DNA from: Pedobacter sp. Leaf176
Lineage (GTDB): Bacteria > Bacteroidota > Bacteroidia > Sphingobacteriales > Sphingobacteriaceae
Assembly (NCBI RefSeq): GCF_001424305.1
Contig: NZ_LMPD01000007.1
Location: forward strand, 151,029 to 215,028
Reading direction: 5' to 3'
DNA length: 64,000 nucleotides
Both the position numbers and the translations under genes were made by a program. Shown piece after piece: positions 1 through 8,328 of this stretch. The notes under the pieces were generated by a model. It ran no database searches. It worked only from the letters and a program-made list of their open reading frames with translations, and was not told the origin of the DNA. The first letter of the stretch is position 1, and each line of letters begins with the position of its first letter.

Positions 1-663
1 GCCACCTATAGGTAGGTTAAGCTGTTCAGAAAGCCTTACCTGTGCGTATTCTACCGATCGTATAACTGAATGATTGATAATAAAAGATTGGTGAATTCTT
101 GAGAAATTTTGTTCAGGCAGCTTGGATAGAATTTCCGAAAGGGTTAGGTAAGTAGCGAACTTTTCCTTATCGGTGTGGATGTAGATATAGTTGCCTATGT
201 TTTCTATATATCGGATGTTGGAAATTGTTATCCTGTTAAACTGTCCTTTAATATTACTTTTTACGAAAAAGTATGCACTGGCAGCATTATCCGGCAATTG
301 ACCGGGGAAATTTGACCTTACTTTGGTAACCGCTTTCATAAACCGGAGGTAGTTAATCGGTTTAAGGAGGTAGTCCACAGCATTTTTTTCAAAGGCTTCG
401 GGCGCATATTCACGAAAGGACGTGATAAAAATGATGCGGCTTTCAGGACCAAGAAGGTCAGCAACATCCAAACCGTTAAGCTGTGGCATGTCAACGTCAA
501 GAAAAATAAGTGCTGGGAAGGGTTTGTTGCAAAATTCTTCTATCGCTAAAAGTGGGTTGGTTGCTGTTCCAGAAAGTTCCAGTCCGGGTGTTTGGTTAAC
601 GTATTTTACAAGTACCTCTATGGAATGTGGTTCGTCGTCAATAATGTAACAGCTTAGGCTCAT
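1..663 (-). CDS. LytTR response regulator, C-terminus cut by window edge
   Basis: Translating the minus strand from an ATG at 663 gives 221 residues running off the window. The N-terminal receiver domain has the acidic pair D9/D10 and the phosphoacceptor D56 in FLDVDMPQ, plus the conserved K in DYLLKPINY. A LytTR DNA-binding domain follows (ISNIRYIENIGNYIYIHT, then FSRIHQSFIINHS). The visible end, LNLPIGG, is close to the usual end of the domain, so roughly 20 residues are missing. Its start overlaps the stop of the upstream kinase by four bases (ATGA), so the two are translationally coupled. As an AlgR/LytR-type factor it should bind promoter DNA after phosphorylation by that kinase; its targets are not visible. 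Confidence 0.93.
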   Translation of the reverse strand, partial: MSLSCYIIDDEPHSIEVLVKYVNQTPGLELSGTATNPLLAIEEFCNKPFPALIFLDVDMPQLNGLDVADLLGPESRIIFITSFREYAPEAFEKNAVDYLLKPINYLRFMKAVTKVRSNFPGQLPDNAASAYFFVKSNIKGQFNRITISNIRYIENIGNYIYIHTDKEKFATYLTLSEILSKLPEQNFSRIHQSFIINHSVIRSVEYAQVRLSEQLNLPIGG

Positions 664-1748
664 AGATTTAATGTTAAAGTGAGTTCATAAAATTCTTCCG
701 GCTCTGTAATGTCCAGTTTGTAATTACAAGCATAAGTCGCATTTAATCTTATATGTACATTTTGGATGCCAAGTGCTTGTTGACTACGGGGATGTTTGTT
801 CTTTGATTTCTTAAGATTGCGGCTGAAAAAAACCAATTTGCCGGCCTCATCAATTGTTATGTTTAATATTGCCGGTTGGGCTGCTTCTGTAAGATTTCCA
901 TGCTTAAAAATATTTTCTGTAAGTGTTAACAAGATAAGTGGAATAATTTGAAAATTGCCGAAATTGCCTTGCATATTTGAAGAAATATATAGCGGTTTTT
1001 CAAAGCGATAACGGTTAAGTGCCAACATATTTTCGATTTGTTCTACCTCGCGAGCGAGATTAATTTTGCCATTGTAATCAGGTTCTTCCATACTGAAGCG
1101 CATTATTTCGGCTAATAGCCAAATAACATGTGCGGCATCGTCAGAATATTTTTGTGCACTGCTATAAACGAAATTCAATGTGTTAAAAAGAAGGTGGGGC
1201 TTAATTTGTTGTTGCAAATAAGCATTGCGGGATTTAGTAAGTTGTGTTTCTAGTTCCGCTTTTCCTTTTTCGGCAATCAGCTGCAGTTTCTCCGCTTCTT
1301 GTGTTTGTCTTCGGAAATGCGAAATATGGCCAGCAGACCAAAAAAAGGTCGCTAACGAAGTAAAATATAGGCTTCTGAAAATGTTACGTTGCAGAAATCC
1401 CTGAGCATATATGTATATATTATCTACATTAAATCGCTGGTTGTTTAAAATATAATCAGCCAGGCTTTTGATAATAAGGTATAAAATTATTAGTAATGCA
1501 AATAAAATAATTCCTTTAATATACTGAATACTTAAATTATTGAAAGTTAGGTTTAATATCGAAATAAGGGCATAGAAAAAGCTAATGTTTATAGTGTAAT
1601 AGACTATATAAATGTGGGGAGTTTCTAATTTTCCAACAGCTATGTAAACCATTAATAATTCACAACTAATAAAAAGAGCCCAGCATATTAGATGAAGCAA
1701 AAATACTTTTTTCAATATTTTTTTGAAATTTATTGAATCACTCATCAT
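660..1748 (-). CDS. LytS/YehU-type sensor histidine kinase
   Basis: This 362-residue inner-membrane kinase pairs with the LytTR regulator that it overlaps by ATGA. The N-terminal 145 residues hold about four hydrophobic segments with no large extracellular domain. A short coiled coil (residues 148-175) leads to the His_kinase domain with phosphoacceptor H185 in QIKPHLLFNTLN, and a C-terminal ATPase with the N-box LTENIFKHGN. The G-boxes are weak, as is usual for this family in Bacteroidota. The start may be M1 or M2. The signal is unknown; the membrane-only sensor resembles peptide-sensing AgrC-like kinases in layout only. Confidence 0.92.
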   Translation of the reverse strand: MMSDSINFKKILKKVFLLHLICWALFISCELLMVYIAVGKLETPHIYIVYYTINISFFYALISILNLTFNNLSIQYIKGIILFALLIILYLIIKSLADYILNNQRFNVDNIYIYAQGFLQRNIFRSLYFTSLATFFWSAGHISHFRRQTQEAEKLQLIAEKGKAELETQLTKSRNAYLQQQIKPHLLFNTLNFVYSSAQKYSDDAAHVIWLLAEIMRFSMEEPDYNGKINLAREVEQIENMLALNRYRFEKPLYISSNMQGNFGNFQIIPLILLTLTENIFKHGNLTEAAQPAILNITIDEAGKLVFFSRNLKKSKNKHPRSQQALGIQNVHIRLNATYACNYKLDITEPEEFYELTLTLNL

Positions 1749-1838
1749 TATAGTTATTTAGCCTTCAAGATACTCGAAATTTGTAATAAAGGTGTCCAGA
1801 AATAACCGTATTCGTAATTTAATAAAAAAATATAAATC

Positions 1839-1979
1839 ATGATCAAAACAACCAAACTTCCACAAAAAAAAGTCCAAACCCTTAATCATTATGACAATGT
1901 TAAAATAGGGAAAAATGAAACCGATACTACAAGTATCACTATGAGTACAATTACAAGCACGCATATTTTTAATAAATAA
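1839..1979 (+). CDS. possible Thr/Ser-rich mini-peptide (46 aa)
   Basis: An ATG-to-TAA frame of 46 codons lies between the divergent kinase and the next plus-strand gene. The first half is basic (MIKTTKLPQKK). The second half is unusually rich in Thr and Ser (TDTTSITMSTITSTH) and has no Cys. The shape, a charged leader followed by a Ser/Thr-dense tail, recalls precursors of modified peptides in Bacteroidota, but there is no GG cleavage site and no modification enzyme in view. No strong ribosome-binding site is visible. A 68-codon frame covers the same bases on the other strand. It could be non-coding. Confidence 0.25.
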   Translation: MIKTTKLPQKKVQTLNHYDNVKIGKNETDTTSITMSTITSTHIFNK

Positions 1980-2011
1980 GCTGCTAAACGCATCAGGCTG
2001 ATCTTTTAGAT

Positions 2012-3172
2012 ATGCTCAAAAATGAATTGAAATATATCGAAGAACTGCTCTTACCTACGGATACATTAAATGCAAATACGGTATTCAAAATCGATATTGA
2101 TGGGCAATTTAATTTAATCCGTGAGGCATGGGAGAAAGCAATTTTCTCCGACTCATCTGAGCATAGCCTGGTGCGTTATTTTCATTTTCATCTAGATGGT
2201 GTGTCAAAACTCTCAGACAAGCTTCATGTTTCTAATCGTGGAAGCTATCCTGAGGATATCGAAGACGCCCTTCTTGCCCTTATAGATCATTTAAGGGATT
2301 CTTATTCGGCATATTTTAATCTGGATGCCCCTGTTCCTGTCATTTTCCATAAGAGATTAATGGCCCAACTGCACAGTAGCATTTCGGTAGTTGGTAAGTC
2401 GTTGCAGGTATCTAAAATGAGCTTTGCTTTGAAAACCTGTTTGCTAAACTTGTTAAGTGAACTGACAGAATTGAGTGATAATGTCCGTTATTCTTTTCGT
2501 TCATTAAGCTTCTTAGAGCACATTATCTATCAGTTATTGAGCATAGATTTACAGTCAGATAAGGCTGAAGAATTATTGGTCACAATTCTTTCGAAGTCCG
2601 ATTTCAATCATCTTTCTTTTTTTGTTTACCGACAAAACAGCATTCGCGATGCGTTAGTAATTTTCAGCTCTGCTCAGGAAAAGCTGGAATACCTCCAGAT
2701 GGAGAAATCGAAAGTGCTCTCTTTACCTGAATTGAAAAATACAGGTTATGATTCCTCCTGGCCTTCATTAAAAACAATGCTAAGTACATGGCTGCAGGAA
2801 GAGGTTTGTTTAGCAGAGCAGGCACTGCGCAAAGACATTGAAATAGCGGCGGAAAATAATGTTCCCAAACTGCCAATCCAAACGTCTGTTGCACATATGG
2901 CCTGTATCATTCGATTATTGTTTGAGGAAAATGTATTTTCGACCAATAACCTTAAGTTAATCTTCAAATGCTTTGCAGGGCATTATCAAACCAAAAGGCA
3001 GTCTTCAATTTCACCAGGTAGCCTTAGCAAAGAATTTTACAGCATTGACCAGCATACTGCTGCCCGCGTTCGAGATTTGTTACAAAGAATGGTTCTTAGG
3101 CTTAATCGTAACTTTTTCCCGGTGTGGCTTGTAACAGGTGCAATAATCCTTCGTTATCCAAATATGTGCTGA
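2012..3172 (+). CDS. hypothetical protein, 386 aa
   Basis: I do not recognise this protein with certainty. It is cytosolic, Leu- and Ser-rich, largely helical, with no signal peptide or membrane segment. The C-terminal 90 residues (from KLPIQTSVAHMACIIRLLFEE to QRMVLRLNRNFFP) look like the small helical domain at the end of RteC-like and other mobile-element proteins of Bacteroidota, in which an element-specific helical domain is followed by KTKR..SIS.GSL. That similarity is from memory. The last 71 bases overlap the convergent alpha-CTD-like gene. The neighbours (an XRE regulator and an alpha-CTD-like protein) suggest an accessory or element-derived island. Confidence 0.75.
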   Translation: MLKNELKYIEELLLPTDTLNANTVFKIDIDGQFNLIREAWEKAIFSDSSEHSLVRYFHFHLDGVSKLSDKLHVSNRGSYPEDIEDALLALIDHLRDSYSAYFNLDAPVPVIFHKRLMAQLHSSISVVGKSLQVSKMSFALKTCLLNLLSELTELSDNVRYSFRSLSFLEHIIYQLLSIDLQSDKAEELLVTILSKSDFNHLSFFVYRQNSIRDALVIFSSAQEKLEYLQMEKSKVLSLPELKNTGYDSSWPSLKTMLSTWLQEEVCLAEQALRKDIEIAAENNVPKLPIQTSVAHMACIIRLLFEENVFSTNNLKLIFKCFAGHYQTKRQSSISPGSLSKEFYSIDQHTAARVRDLLQRMVLRLNRNFFPVWLVTGAIILRYPNMC

Positions 3173-3347
3173 GTTCACCCAGCCAATTGTAGTTAAACCC
3201 CACCTTATTAACCAATTCTTCTGGTAAGATCAAAAGAATGTCTTCCAGTGTTTTAAAACCCATTATTTCACATGAATCACAAAAGCTTACGCTAAAACCC
3301 AGTGTAGAGAGTGGAGAAGACAATATTTTGTCAGCATTCATTTCCAT
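3102..3347 (-). CDS. RNA polymerase alpha-CTD-like small protein
   Basis: This 81-residue protein is read divergently from the XRE gene. Its core, GFSVSFCDSCEIMGFKTLEDILLILPEE followed by LVNKVGFNYNWLGELSTYL, matches the helix-hairpin-helix fold of the RNA polymerase alpha C-terminal domain (FKTLEDIL...). In Bacteroidota such free-standing alpha-CTD-like proteins often sit beside HTH genes in accessory regions. A DNA-binding or transcription-modulating role is inferred, not shown. Its 3' end overlaps the convergent 386-residue gene by 71 bases, so the two could interfere with each other's transcription. M1 and M3 are both possible starts. Confidence 0.8.
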   Translation of the reverse strand: MEMNADKILSSPLSTLGFSVSFCDSCEIMGFKTLEDILLILPEELVNKVGFNYNWLGELSTYLDNEGLLHLLQATPGKSYD

Positions 3348-3364
3348 TAATATTACCTACACAT

Positions 3365-3423
3365 AAAGATAGCATAATGTATCTAATTAGGTGTATCTTT
3401 ATAGAAGTTTCTAATTAGGAGTA
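3365..3423. promoter_or_regulatory. divergent control region with repeated operator
   Basis: Two near-identical 14-mers, TCTAATTAGGTGTA at 3382-3395 and TCTAATTAGGAGTA at 3410-3423, lie 28 bp apart, each holding the palindrome CTAATTAG. An inverted pair AAAGATA (3365-3371) / TATCTTT (3394-3400) overlaps the first. They lie between the divergent alpha-CTD-like and XRE genes, so autoregulation by the XRE protein is the simplest reading. Confidence 0.5.
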
Positions 3424-3456
3424 CCTGTAGCGAGTCATTTTAGTTTATTTTACTAT

Positions 3457-3720
3457 ATGACAAAAGGTAAAAGTGATTACAACAGTGAGAACGCCAGAAA
3501 GCTTTTAAAAATGATTGGAATACGGATAAAATTTTTGAGGGAAGCAAAAGGTGAATATAATTATGAAAGATTCGCCTTTAAACATGACCTGAATCGCTCG
3601 CAATTATGGCGTTATGAGAATGGGGAAGATATGTATTTATCATCATTATTAAAGGTACTCGCAGCATTAGATATAAGCCTGTCTGATTTTTTTAAAGAAG
3701 GTTTCGACAAAACTGCATAA
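3457..3720 (+). CDS. XRE-family HTH regulator
   Basis: This 87-residue protein is a single Cro/cI-type helix-turn-helix domain. Helices 2 and 3 are visible in YERFAFKHDLNRSQLWRYENGED, followed by the usual SLLKVLAALDISLSDFF. It has no second domain, so it is probably a small repressor. It is divergent from the alpha-CTD-like gene, and the two 14-bp repeats between them are candidate binding sites. No toxin gene is evident next to it. Confidence 0.88.
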   Translation: MTKGKSDYNSENARKLLKMIGIRIKFLREAKGEYNYERFAFKHDLNRSQLWRYENGEDMYLSSLLKVLAALDISLSDFFKEGFDKTA

Positions 3721-4046
3721 TACGATTACCGCCTTCGAATTTTTAATAGAGGCTCTATTTCTGTAAAGGATGTCGGATCTTGCAGTCGCTCATGCTTCAA
3801 ATTGCGGAATTATAGAATGGATCTGCAATCTCTTTGCAACAAAAATCATGATAATATCCATAATTCGTTCAGCAACATTTGGCTTATTACTCGGCCTCAT
3901 ACATCAGTTAAGCCTAAATGCGACAATAGCGCAATAAAATTTTGCTACTTTGAGAAGATTGTTTAAAATAATGCAATTATTCTTAAATGAAACGTATTGA
4001 TTCTTAGATATCTACTGGCCGAATTACTTTTTTAATCGATCTGTTC
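3721..4046. other. intergenic, no gene seen
   Basis: This 326-bp AT-rich gap separates the XRE gene from the convergent glycosidase gene. A plus-strand frame stays open through most of it but has no convincing start or family resemblance, and I see no clear terminator. Confidence 0.6.
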
Positions 4047-5195
4047 TTAGAGATAATCCTTAATTATATCCATCGACTTTACAATTTCCCTTTCATAGGG
4101 CCGATAAATAAGTCGTGCATGTGGATTATTTTCATCTGCATCCCAAAGCCCTGAATGGTGCCAGTAATGAAGATGATCCCAATCCGGACGGTCGATGATG
4201 GGATAAAGACAGATGCCCTTGAGCGGAATTCCCATTTTTAGTGTTTTAACACATTCCTTGGTTACCAATTCAAGCCAGTTTGGACGATGTTCTCCCGGAT
4301 GACTGGTTTCCGAAAGCACCACTGGGATACCATAACGCATGTAAGCCTCCTCCAATAGCGAGGAGAGTCCTCTCCACCTCGGGTCGGGATCGAGGTTGGC
4401 CCATGGAAGGAAAGAAAAATCACTGGCCACCCATTGGTTGTTATAATAGAAATTATAGCCCATAAAATCTATCAGATCTTTTGATCCGCCCAGTTCAGGG
4501 CATATCATGCCGGTCAGCATGTCAGTGGTCTGATACTGGAACTCATGTTTTTCTTTTGCTTCCAGGACCATCTCTAAAGTGGCATCCAAATCGGGTACAA
4601 TATTCACCAGAGGCTCGGTTGTCATGACCCATGTCTCGGGATTTATAGCCTTTATCGCTTTTATTCCAAGTATATATGCGCGTACCAACGCATATTTCAC
4701 TTCCCATCCCATTCCCCTGGTATAAGGGCTAGTACTGGCATGGTCGCCTCCCAGCCATGAAATGAAGCCAACTTCATTTATTGGTGTTACAATCAATCTT
4801 TCATTTGGACAATGGTTTTTATGAAAGGATGCAAAGGCGCTGCACATACCAACAAACCGATCACAAAAGTGGGGGTGGAGTGGGCTTAGATCAACAGGAT
4901 ATCCAAAGTGGCAGATATCCCATATTTGTTGCATACCCGTTAATTTCGCAGCATTTAGCATTGATTTAACGATGGAAAAATCATACTGATACGGAGCCGT
5001 TTCTACGAAACTCCATCGAATGCCTTCCCGAGCAGTATATATCCCCATGTTAATCAGTAACTGATAATCCTGGGCGGTTTTGTATATGTGCCCGGTTTCG
5101 CTTAGCAGATCGACACGGTTGCCATAATGGTTAAGCTGGTCGGAACATTCAAATCCCGCCATCCAAAAAGACCGGAACGGATAGCTTCCTTTCAT
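4047..5195 (-). CDS. clan GH-A (GH1-like) glycosidase
   Basis: This 382-residue protein has a (beta/alpha)8 glycosidase layout. The likely acid/base is E141 in TPINEVGF, corresponding to the TxNEP motif, and the likely nucleophile is E296 in VVLSETSH. Other family marks are REGIRW near residue 57 and IDFMGYNFYY near 242. There is no signal peptide, so it should act in the cytosol. It is shorter than classical GH1 enzymes (about 450). It is the last gene of the glf operon, and its ATG overlaps the previous stop (TGATG). In this context it may trim or build a galactofuranose-linked glycan rather than degrade food polysaccharide, but the substrate is unknown. Confidence 0.82.
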   Translation of the reverse strand: MKGSYPFRSFWMAGFECSDQLNHYGNRVDLLSETGHIYKTAQDYQLLINMGIYTAREGIRWSFVETAPYQYDFSIVKSMLNAAKLTGMQQIWDICHFGYPVDLSPLHPHFCDRFVGMCSAFASFHKNHCPNERLIVTPINEVGFISWLGGDHASTSPYTRGMGWEVKYALVRAYILGIKAIKAINPETWVMTTEPLVNIVPDLDATLEMVLEAKEKHEFQYQTTDMLTGMICPELGGSKDLIDFMGYNFYYNNQWVASDFSFLPWANLDPDPRWRGLSSLLEEAYMRYGIPVVLSETSHPGEHRPNWLELVTKECVKTLKMGIPLKGICLYPIIDRPDWDHLHYWHHSGLWDADENNPHARLIYRPYEREIVKSMDIIKDYL

Positions 5196-6334
5196 CAGCT
5201 GGCCAATAGTTTATCGGCTTCAAACAAGGTCCAGAACATTTTTTGTTTCATCATCTCGAAAGTATTATCCCAGGATTTGTCCCTTAAAAACCGATCCACT
5301 GAATCAAGCCATTCCGTTTTGTTGCCTGCGGAAAGATTTTGCTCCACCGCACTTATAAATTCCGAAGAATTCGAAGCTATGGAGACGTAACCATTGATGC
5401 CGTATGGCTGTACCACATCTCTTATTGGTGTGGATACCACCCGCTTTCCCGCTGCAAGGTACTCGGGGGTTTTGGTTGGGCTGATAAACCGGGTTGAATT
5501 ATTAATTGCAAAGGGAATCATTGCCAAATCCCAACCGGAAAGATATTCAGGCAGTTGCTGATAGGATTTCTGGCCCAGATAATGGATGTTGGAATTTTTG
5601 GGCAGGCGCTCCCAGGAAACCTTAACGACCGGTCCCAGCAGAATAAAATGCCAATCCGGCCTTTGTTCTGCGATGTCCCTAATCAGGTCCCCGTCAAAGC
5701 GTTCGTCTATTACGCCGAAAAAACCCAGTTTTATTCCTTTAATGCAAGCCTGGTCGGGTGGTTCTACCCTTGCTTTTCTTGCCAGTGCAAAATGCGCCTT
5801 ATCGATGCTACTTGGAAATACATGGATATTATTGTGGTGTTCCTTTTTTGCCTCATGTAACGAGTGGCCTCCTGTAAATACAATATCGGCAGTGTTTAAA
5901 AGTGCTTTTTCCATATCCAGAAGCTCTGGCGGTGCAAAGTCGAAGGCCGAAAGTTCATCCATACAGTCAAATACCGTGAGCGCAGGGCCGTAGTTATCCG
6001 AAAACTGCAGGGCCATCGGCGTATAATACCAAAAGACCCATTCAGTCATAGGCTGGTTCTTCAAAAAATCGGCGAGTAAAATACGCATGGTTATCCTGTC
6101 TTCTTCGGAATTTCGGTTGGGTGTCAAATGAGGGGTGATAACGGTGAGCTTTTCCGATCTTTTTTCTGCCGAAAAATGATCATGGCCATCAAAAATGGGT
6201 TCTTCCAGTATAAAAACATTTGTTTCTTTAGCGAAGCGGCTCATCAGGTGCTGCGGCCTTTGAAAAACAAAATCCCATCGAAGATGAGAAAAGCATAATA
6301 TATTTTTTGGGAATTTGGATTCTTTCAACTTCAT
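5195..6334 (-). CDS. GT-B glycosyltransferase (group 1 type)
   Basis: The 379-residue protein begins with the typical nucleotide-sugar transferase opening (ILCFSHLRWDFVFQRPQHLM). It carries the C-terminal sugar-nucleotide half with LGFFGVIDERFDG, FILLGPV and the late motif ISPTKTPEYLAAGKRVV, where the Glu contacts the nucleotide. No transmembrane segment is present, so it acts on the cytosolic face. It lies 9 bp downstream of glf and is coupled by a one-base overlap to the glycosidase gene. Use of UDP-galactofuranose made by Glf is a reasonable inference from the operon. Confidence 0.88.
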   Translation of the reverse strand: MKLKESKFPKNILCFSHLRWDFVFQRPQHLMSRFAKETNVFILEEPIFDGHDHFSAEKRSEKLTVITPHLTPNRNSEEDRITMRILLADFLKNQPMTEWVFWYYTPMALQFSDNYGPALTVFDCMDELSAFDFAPPELLDMEKALLNTADIVFTGGHSLHEAKKEHHNNIHVFPSSIDKAHFALARKARVEPPDQACIKGIKLGFFGVIDERFDGDLIRDIAEQRPDWHFILLGPVVKVSWERLPKNSNIHYLGQKSYQQLPEYLSGWDLAMIPFAINNSTRFISPTKTPEYLAAGKRVVSTPIRDVVQPYGINGYVSIASNSSEFISAVEQNLSAGNKTEWLDSVDRFLRDKSWDNTFEMMKQKMFWTLFEADKLLAS

Positions 6335-6343
6335 AGTCAGTAT

Positions 6344-7471
6344 CTATTTTATAGTTATCTCATAGTTATCAGAGAATTGAACTTTTGCAGCCTTCAATGC
6401 TGAAGCGATGACCTGATGCATATCGTAATATTGGTAGGTTGCCAGTCTACCGCCAAATATCACCTTATCTTCCTGCTTTGAAAGTGCCCTGTACTTTTCA
6501 AAAATGGTGGTGTTGCGCTCATCGTTAATAGGGTAATAAGCTTCCTTCTGCTGGGTCCATTCATCGGGAAATTCCCTGGTAATTACTGTTTTTTCCTGTG
6601 TACCAAATTCAAAGTGTTTGTGCTCGATTATCCTGGTATAAGGGACCTCCCGCTCGGTATAATTGACCACAGCATTACCCTGATAATTTTCCATGTTCAA
6701 TACCTCATGCTCAAACCTTAAACTTCTATACTCGAGATGGCCGAACCGGTAATCGTAATATTGGTCGATATGGCCGGTGAAAACGATATGCTCCGCAATA
6801 TTATCCCACTTTGAGCGGTCAGAAAAATAATCGCTATTCAGCCGAACTTCAACGCCTTCCAGGAGTCCTTCTGTCAATTTATTGTAGCCACCAATGGGAA
6901 TGCCCTGGTATCTATCGTTGAAGTAGTTATTATCATAGGTAAAGCGAAGCGGTAGCCTTTTTATAATAAAGGCGGGAAGTTCACTTGCTGGCCGTCCCCA
7001 TTGCTTTTCAGTATATCCCTTGATTAGCTTTTCATAAATATCTTTTCCCACCAGCGATAGCGCCTGCTGCTCCAGATTTGCAGGGGCATTAACTTTAGAC
7101 AGCCCAATTTCTACAGCGAGCTTATCTTTAGCCTCTTGCGGTGTTTTTACGCCCCAGAGCTGATAAAATGTATTCATGTTAAAGGGAAGGTTGTACCGTT
7201 TCCCCTGATATTCTGCTACAGGACTATTGGTATACCGGTTGAAATCAACAAAGGAATTCACAAAGTCCCATACTGCTTTGTCATTGGTGTGAAAGATATG
7301 TGCACCATATCTGTGAACATTAATTCCCTCCACCTTATCGCAATATACATTTCCTCCTGCATGATTTCGTTTATCTATCAGCAGGCACTTCATACCCCTG
7401 CGTGTCGCCTCGTGTGCGAATACACATCCAAATAATCCGCTACCCACAATCAAGTAATCATATTCAGGCAT
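6344..7471 (-). CDS. glf: UDP-galactopyranose mutase
   Basis: The enzyme interconverts UDP-galactopyranose and UDP-galactofuranose using reduced FAD. The 375-residue length is normal. The N-terminal dinucleotide motif is YDYLIVGSGLFGCVFAHEA, followed by NVHRYGAHIFHTND with the conserved active-site histidines, YTEKQWGRPASEL, and the late FGGRLATYQYYDMHQVI. It heads a minus-strand operon with a glycosyltransferase and a glycosidase, pointing to galactofuranose in a surface or storage glycan. No polysaccharide export genes are visible here. Confidence 0.97.
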   Translation of the reverse strand: MPEYDYLIVGSGLFGCVFAHEATRRGMKCLLIDKRNHAGGNVYCDKVEGINVHRYGAHIFHTNDKAVWDFVNSFVDFNRYTNSPVAEYQGKRYNLPFNMNTFYQLWGVKTPQEAKDKLAVEIGLSKVNAPANLEQQALSLVGKDIYEKLIKGYTEKQWGRPASELPAFIIKRLPLRFTYDNNYFNDRYQGIPIGGYNKLTEGLLEGVEVRLNSDYFSDRSKWDNIAEHIVFTGHIDQYYDYRFGHLEYRSLRFEHEVLNMENYQGNAVVNYTEREVPYTRIIEHKHFEFGTQEKTVITREFPDEWTQQKEAYYPINDERNTTIFEKYRALSKQEDKVIFGGRLATYQYYDMHQVIASALKAAKVQFSDNYEITIK

Positions 7472-8328
7472 AGGAGATAAGTATTAGATGTAAAAAAGGT
7501 ATAGGCATAGTTAAATTTATTGTTGTTGTCATTTTTTACGGTATGCGATCTCCTGTTAACATACACGAATTGGATTGATATCGTTCTTGCTGATACTTGC
7601 TTTTATTTGCACCGGTGTGACGGCGAAATAGCATGCTCTACATGACTCAAATGTTCAAATTTATCGGTCAGACGAATATGTTCGAATTGGATTTATATCA
7701 ATCCCAAAACCTGGAAATCTTGTTCTATTACACAACTGACCCCAAACCAAATTAGTTTTACACCTTAATTCATCCAATTTTAAGTTCTAAATTCTTTTAA
7801 ATTATATTTTGCTGATATACAATGAGTTGTTTTGTAAAAAAATATTTTTATTAAATATAAGCGTATAAAAACCACGTATTTATCACGTTGTAATGAGTAT
7901 AATTTCTCATGAGCATGAGCTTCGGAGATAATGGTGCGAACCGCCCGTATGTTAGGGTATATGGCTTCAAACCTATTTACCAAACATCAGATGTATGCCT
8001 CGCCATTTACCCTATATCTTCCTGGAAATCTGATTGGTTTCAGCCTTGACGGAAGGCCTACTATTGCATAAGGGAGGGAAAAAATTACGTGAGCTACTAT
8101 TATAATACATCGCAGGTCAAACCATGCGTTAACCGTGTAGATTAGTCCAGCCGGTCAGCTATAACGGACGAGAATTTGAGGGTGACTATAGGTTCTAATG
8201 CTCAACGAAACCGATATCGTTAAAACTTAACGTGGATCACCGTTGTTTGTTTATAAATCAGTTACTTAAGCAGACAAAATGGATGACCACACAAATTGTT
8301 TGTGATGGTGTATGTTTAAAGCGAAAGG
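7472..8328. other. 857-bp AT-rich intergenic region
   Basis: The region lies between the divergent glf operon and the oxidoreductase gene. I find no convincing gene: the longest frame (67 codons, minus, 7780-7983) has no family resemblance. No strong hairpin or promoter box was identified, although promoters for both flanking transcription units must lie here. Confidence 0.6.

Noticed and set aside
1758..1964. 68-codon minus-strand frame
   Set aside because: It covers the kinase promoter region, shows no family sequence, and is in competition with the plus-strand peptide frame; composition looks random.
2012..3720. Toxin-antitoxin or integrative element
   Set aside because: The XRE and alpha-CTD-like genes would fit, but no toxin, integrase or attachment repeats can be seen.
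7780..7983. 67-codon minus-strand frame in the glf/oxidoreductase gap
   Set aside because: No recognisable sequence, AT-rich random-looking composition.
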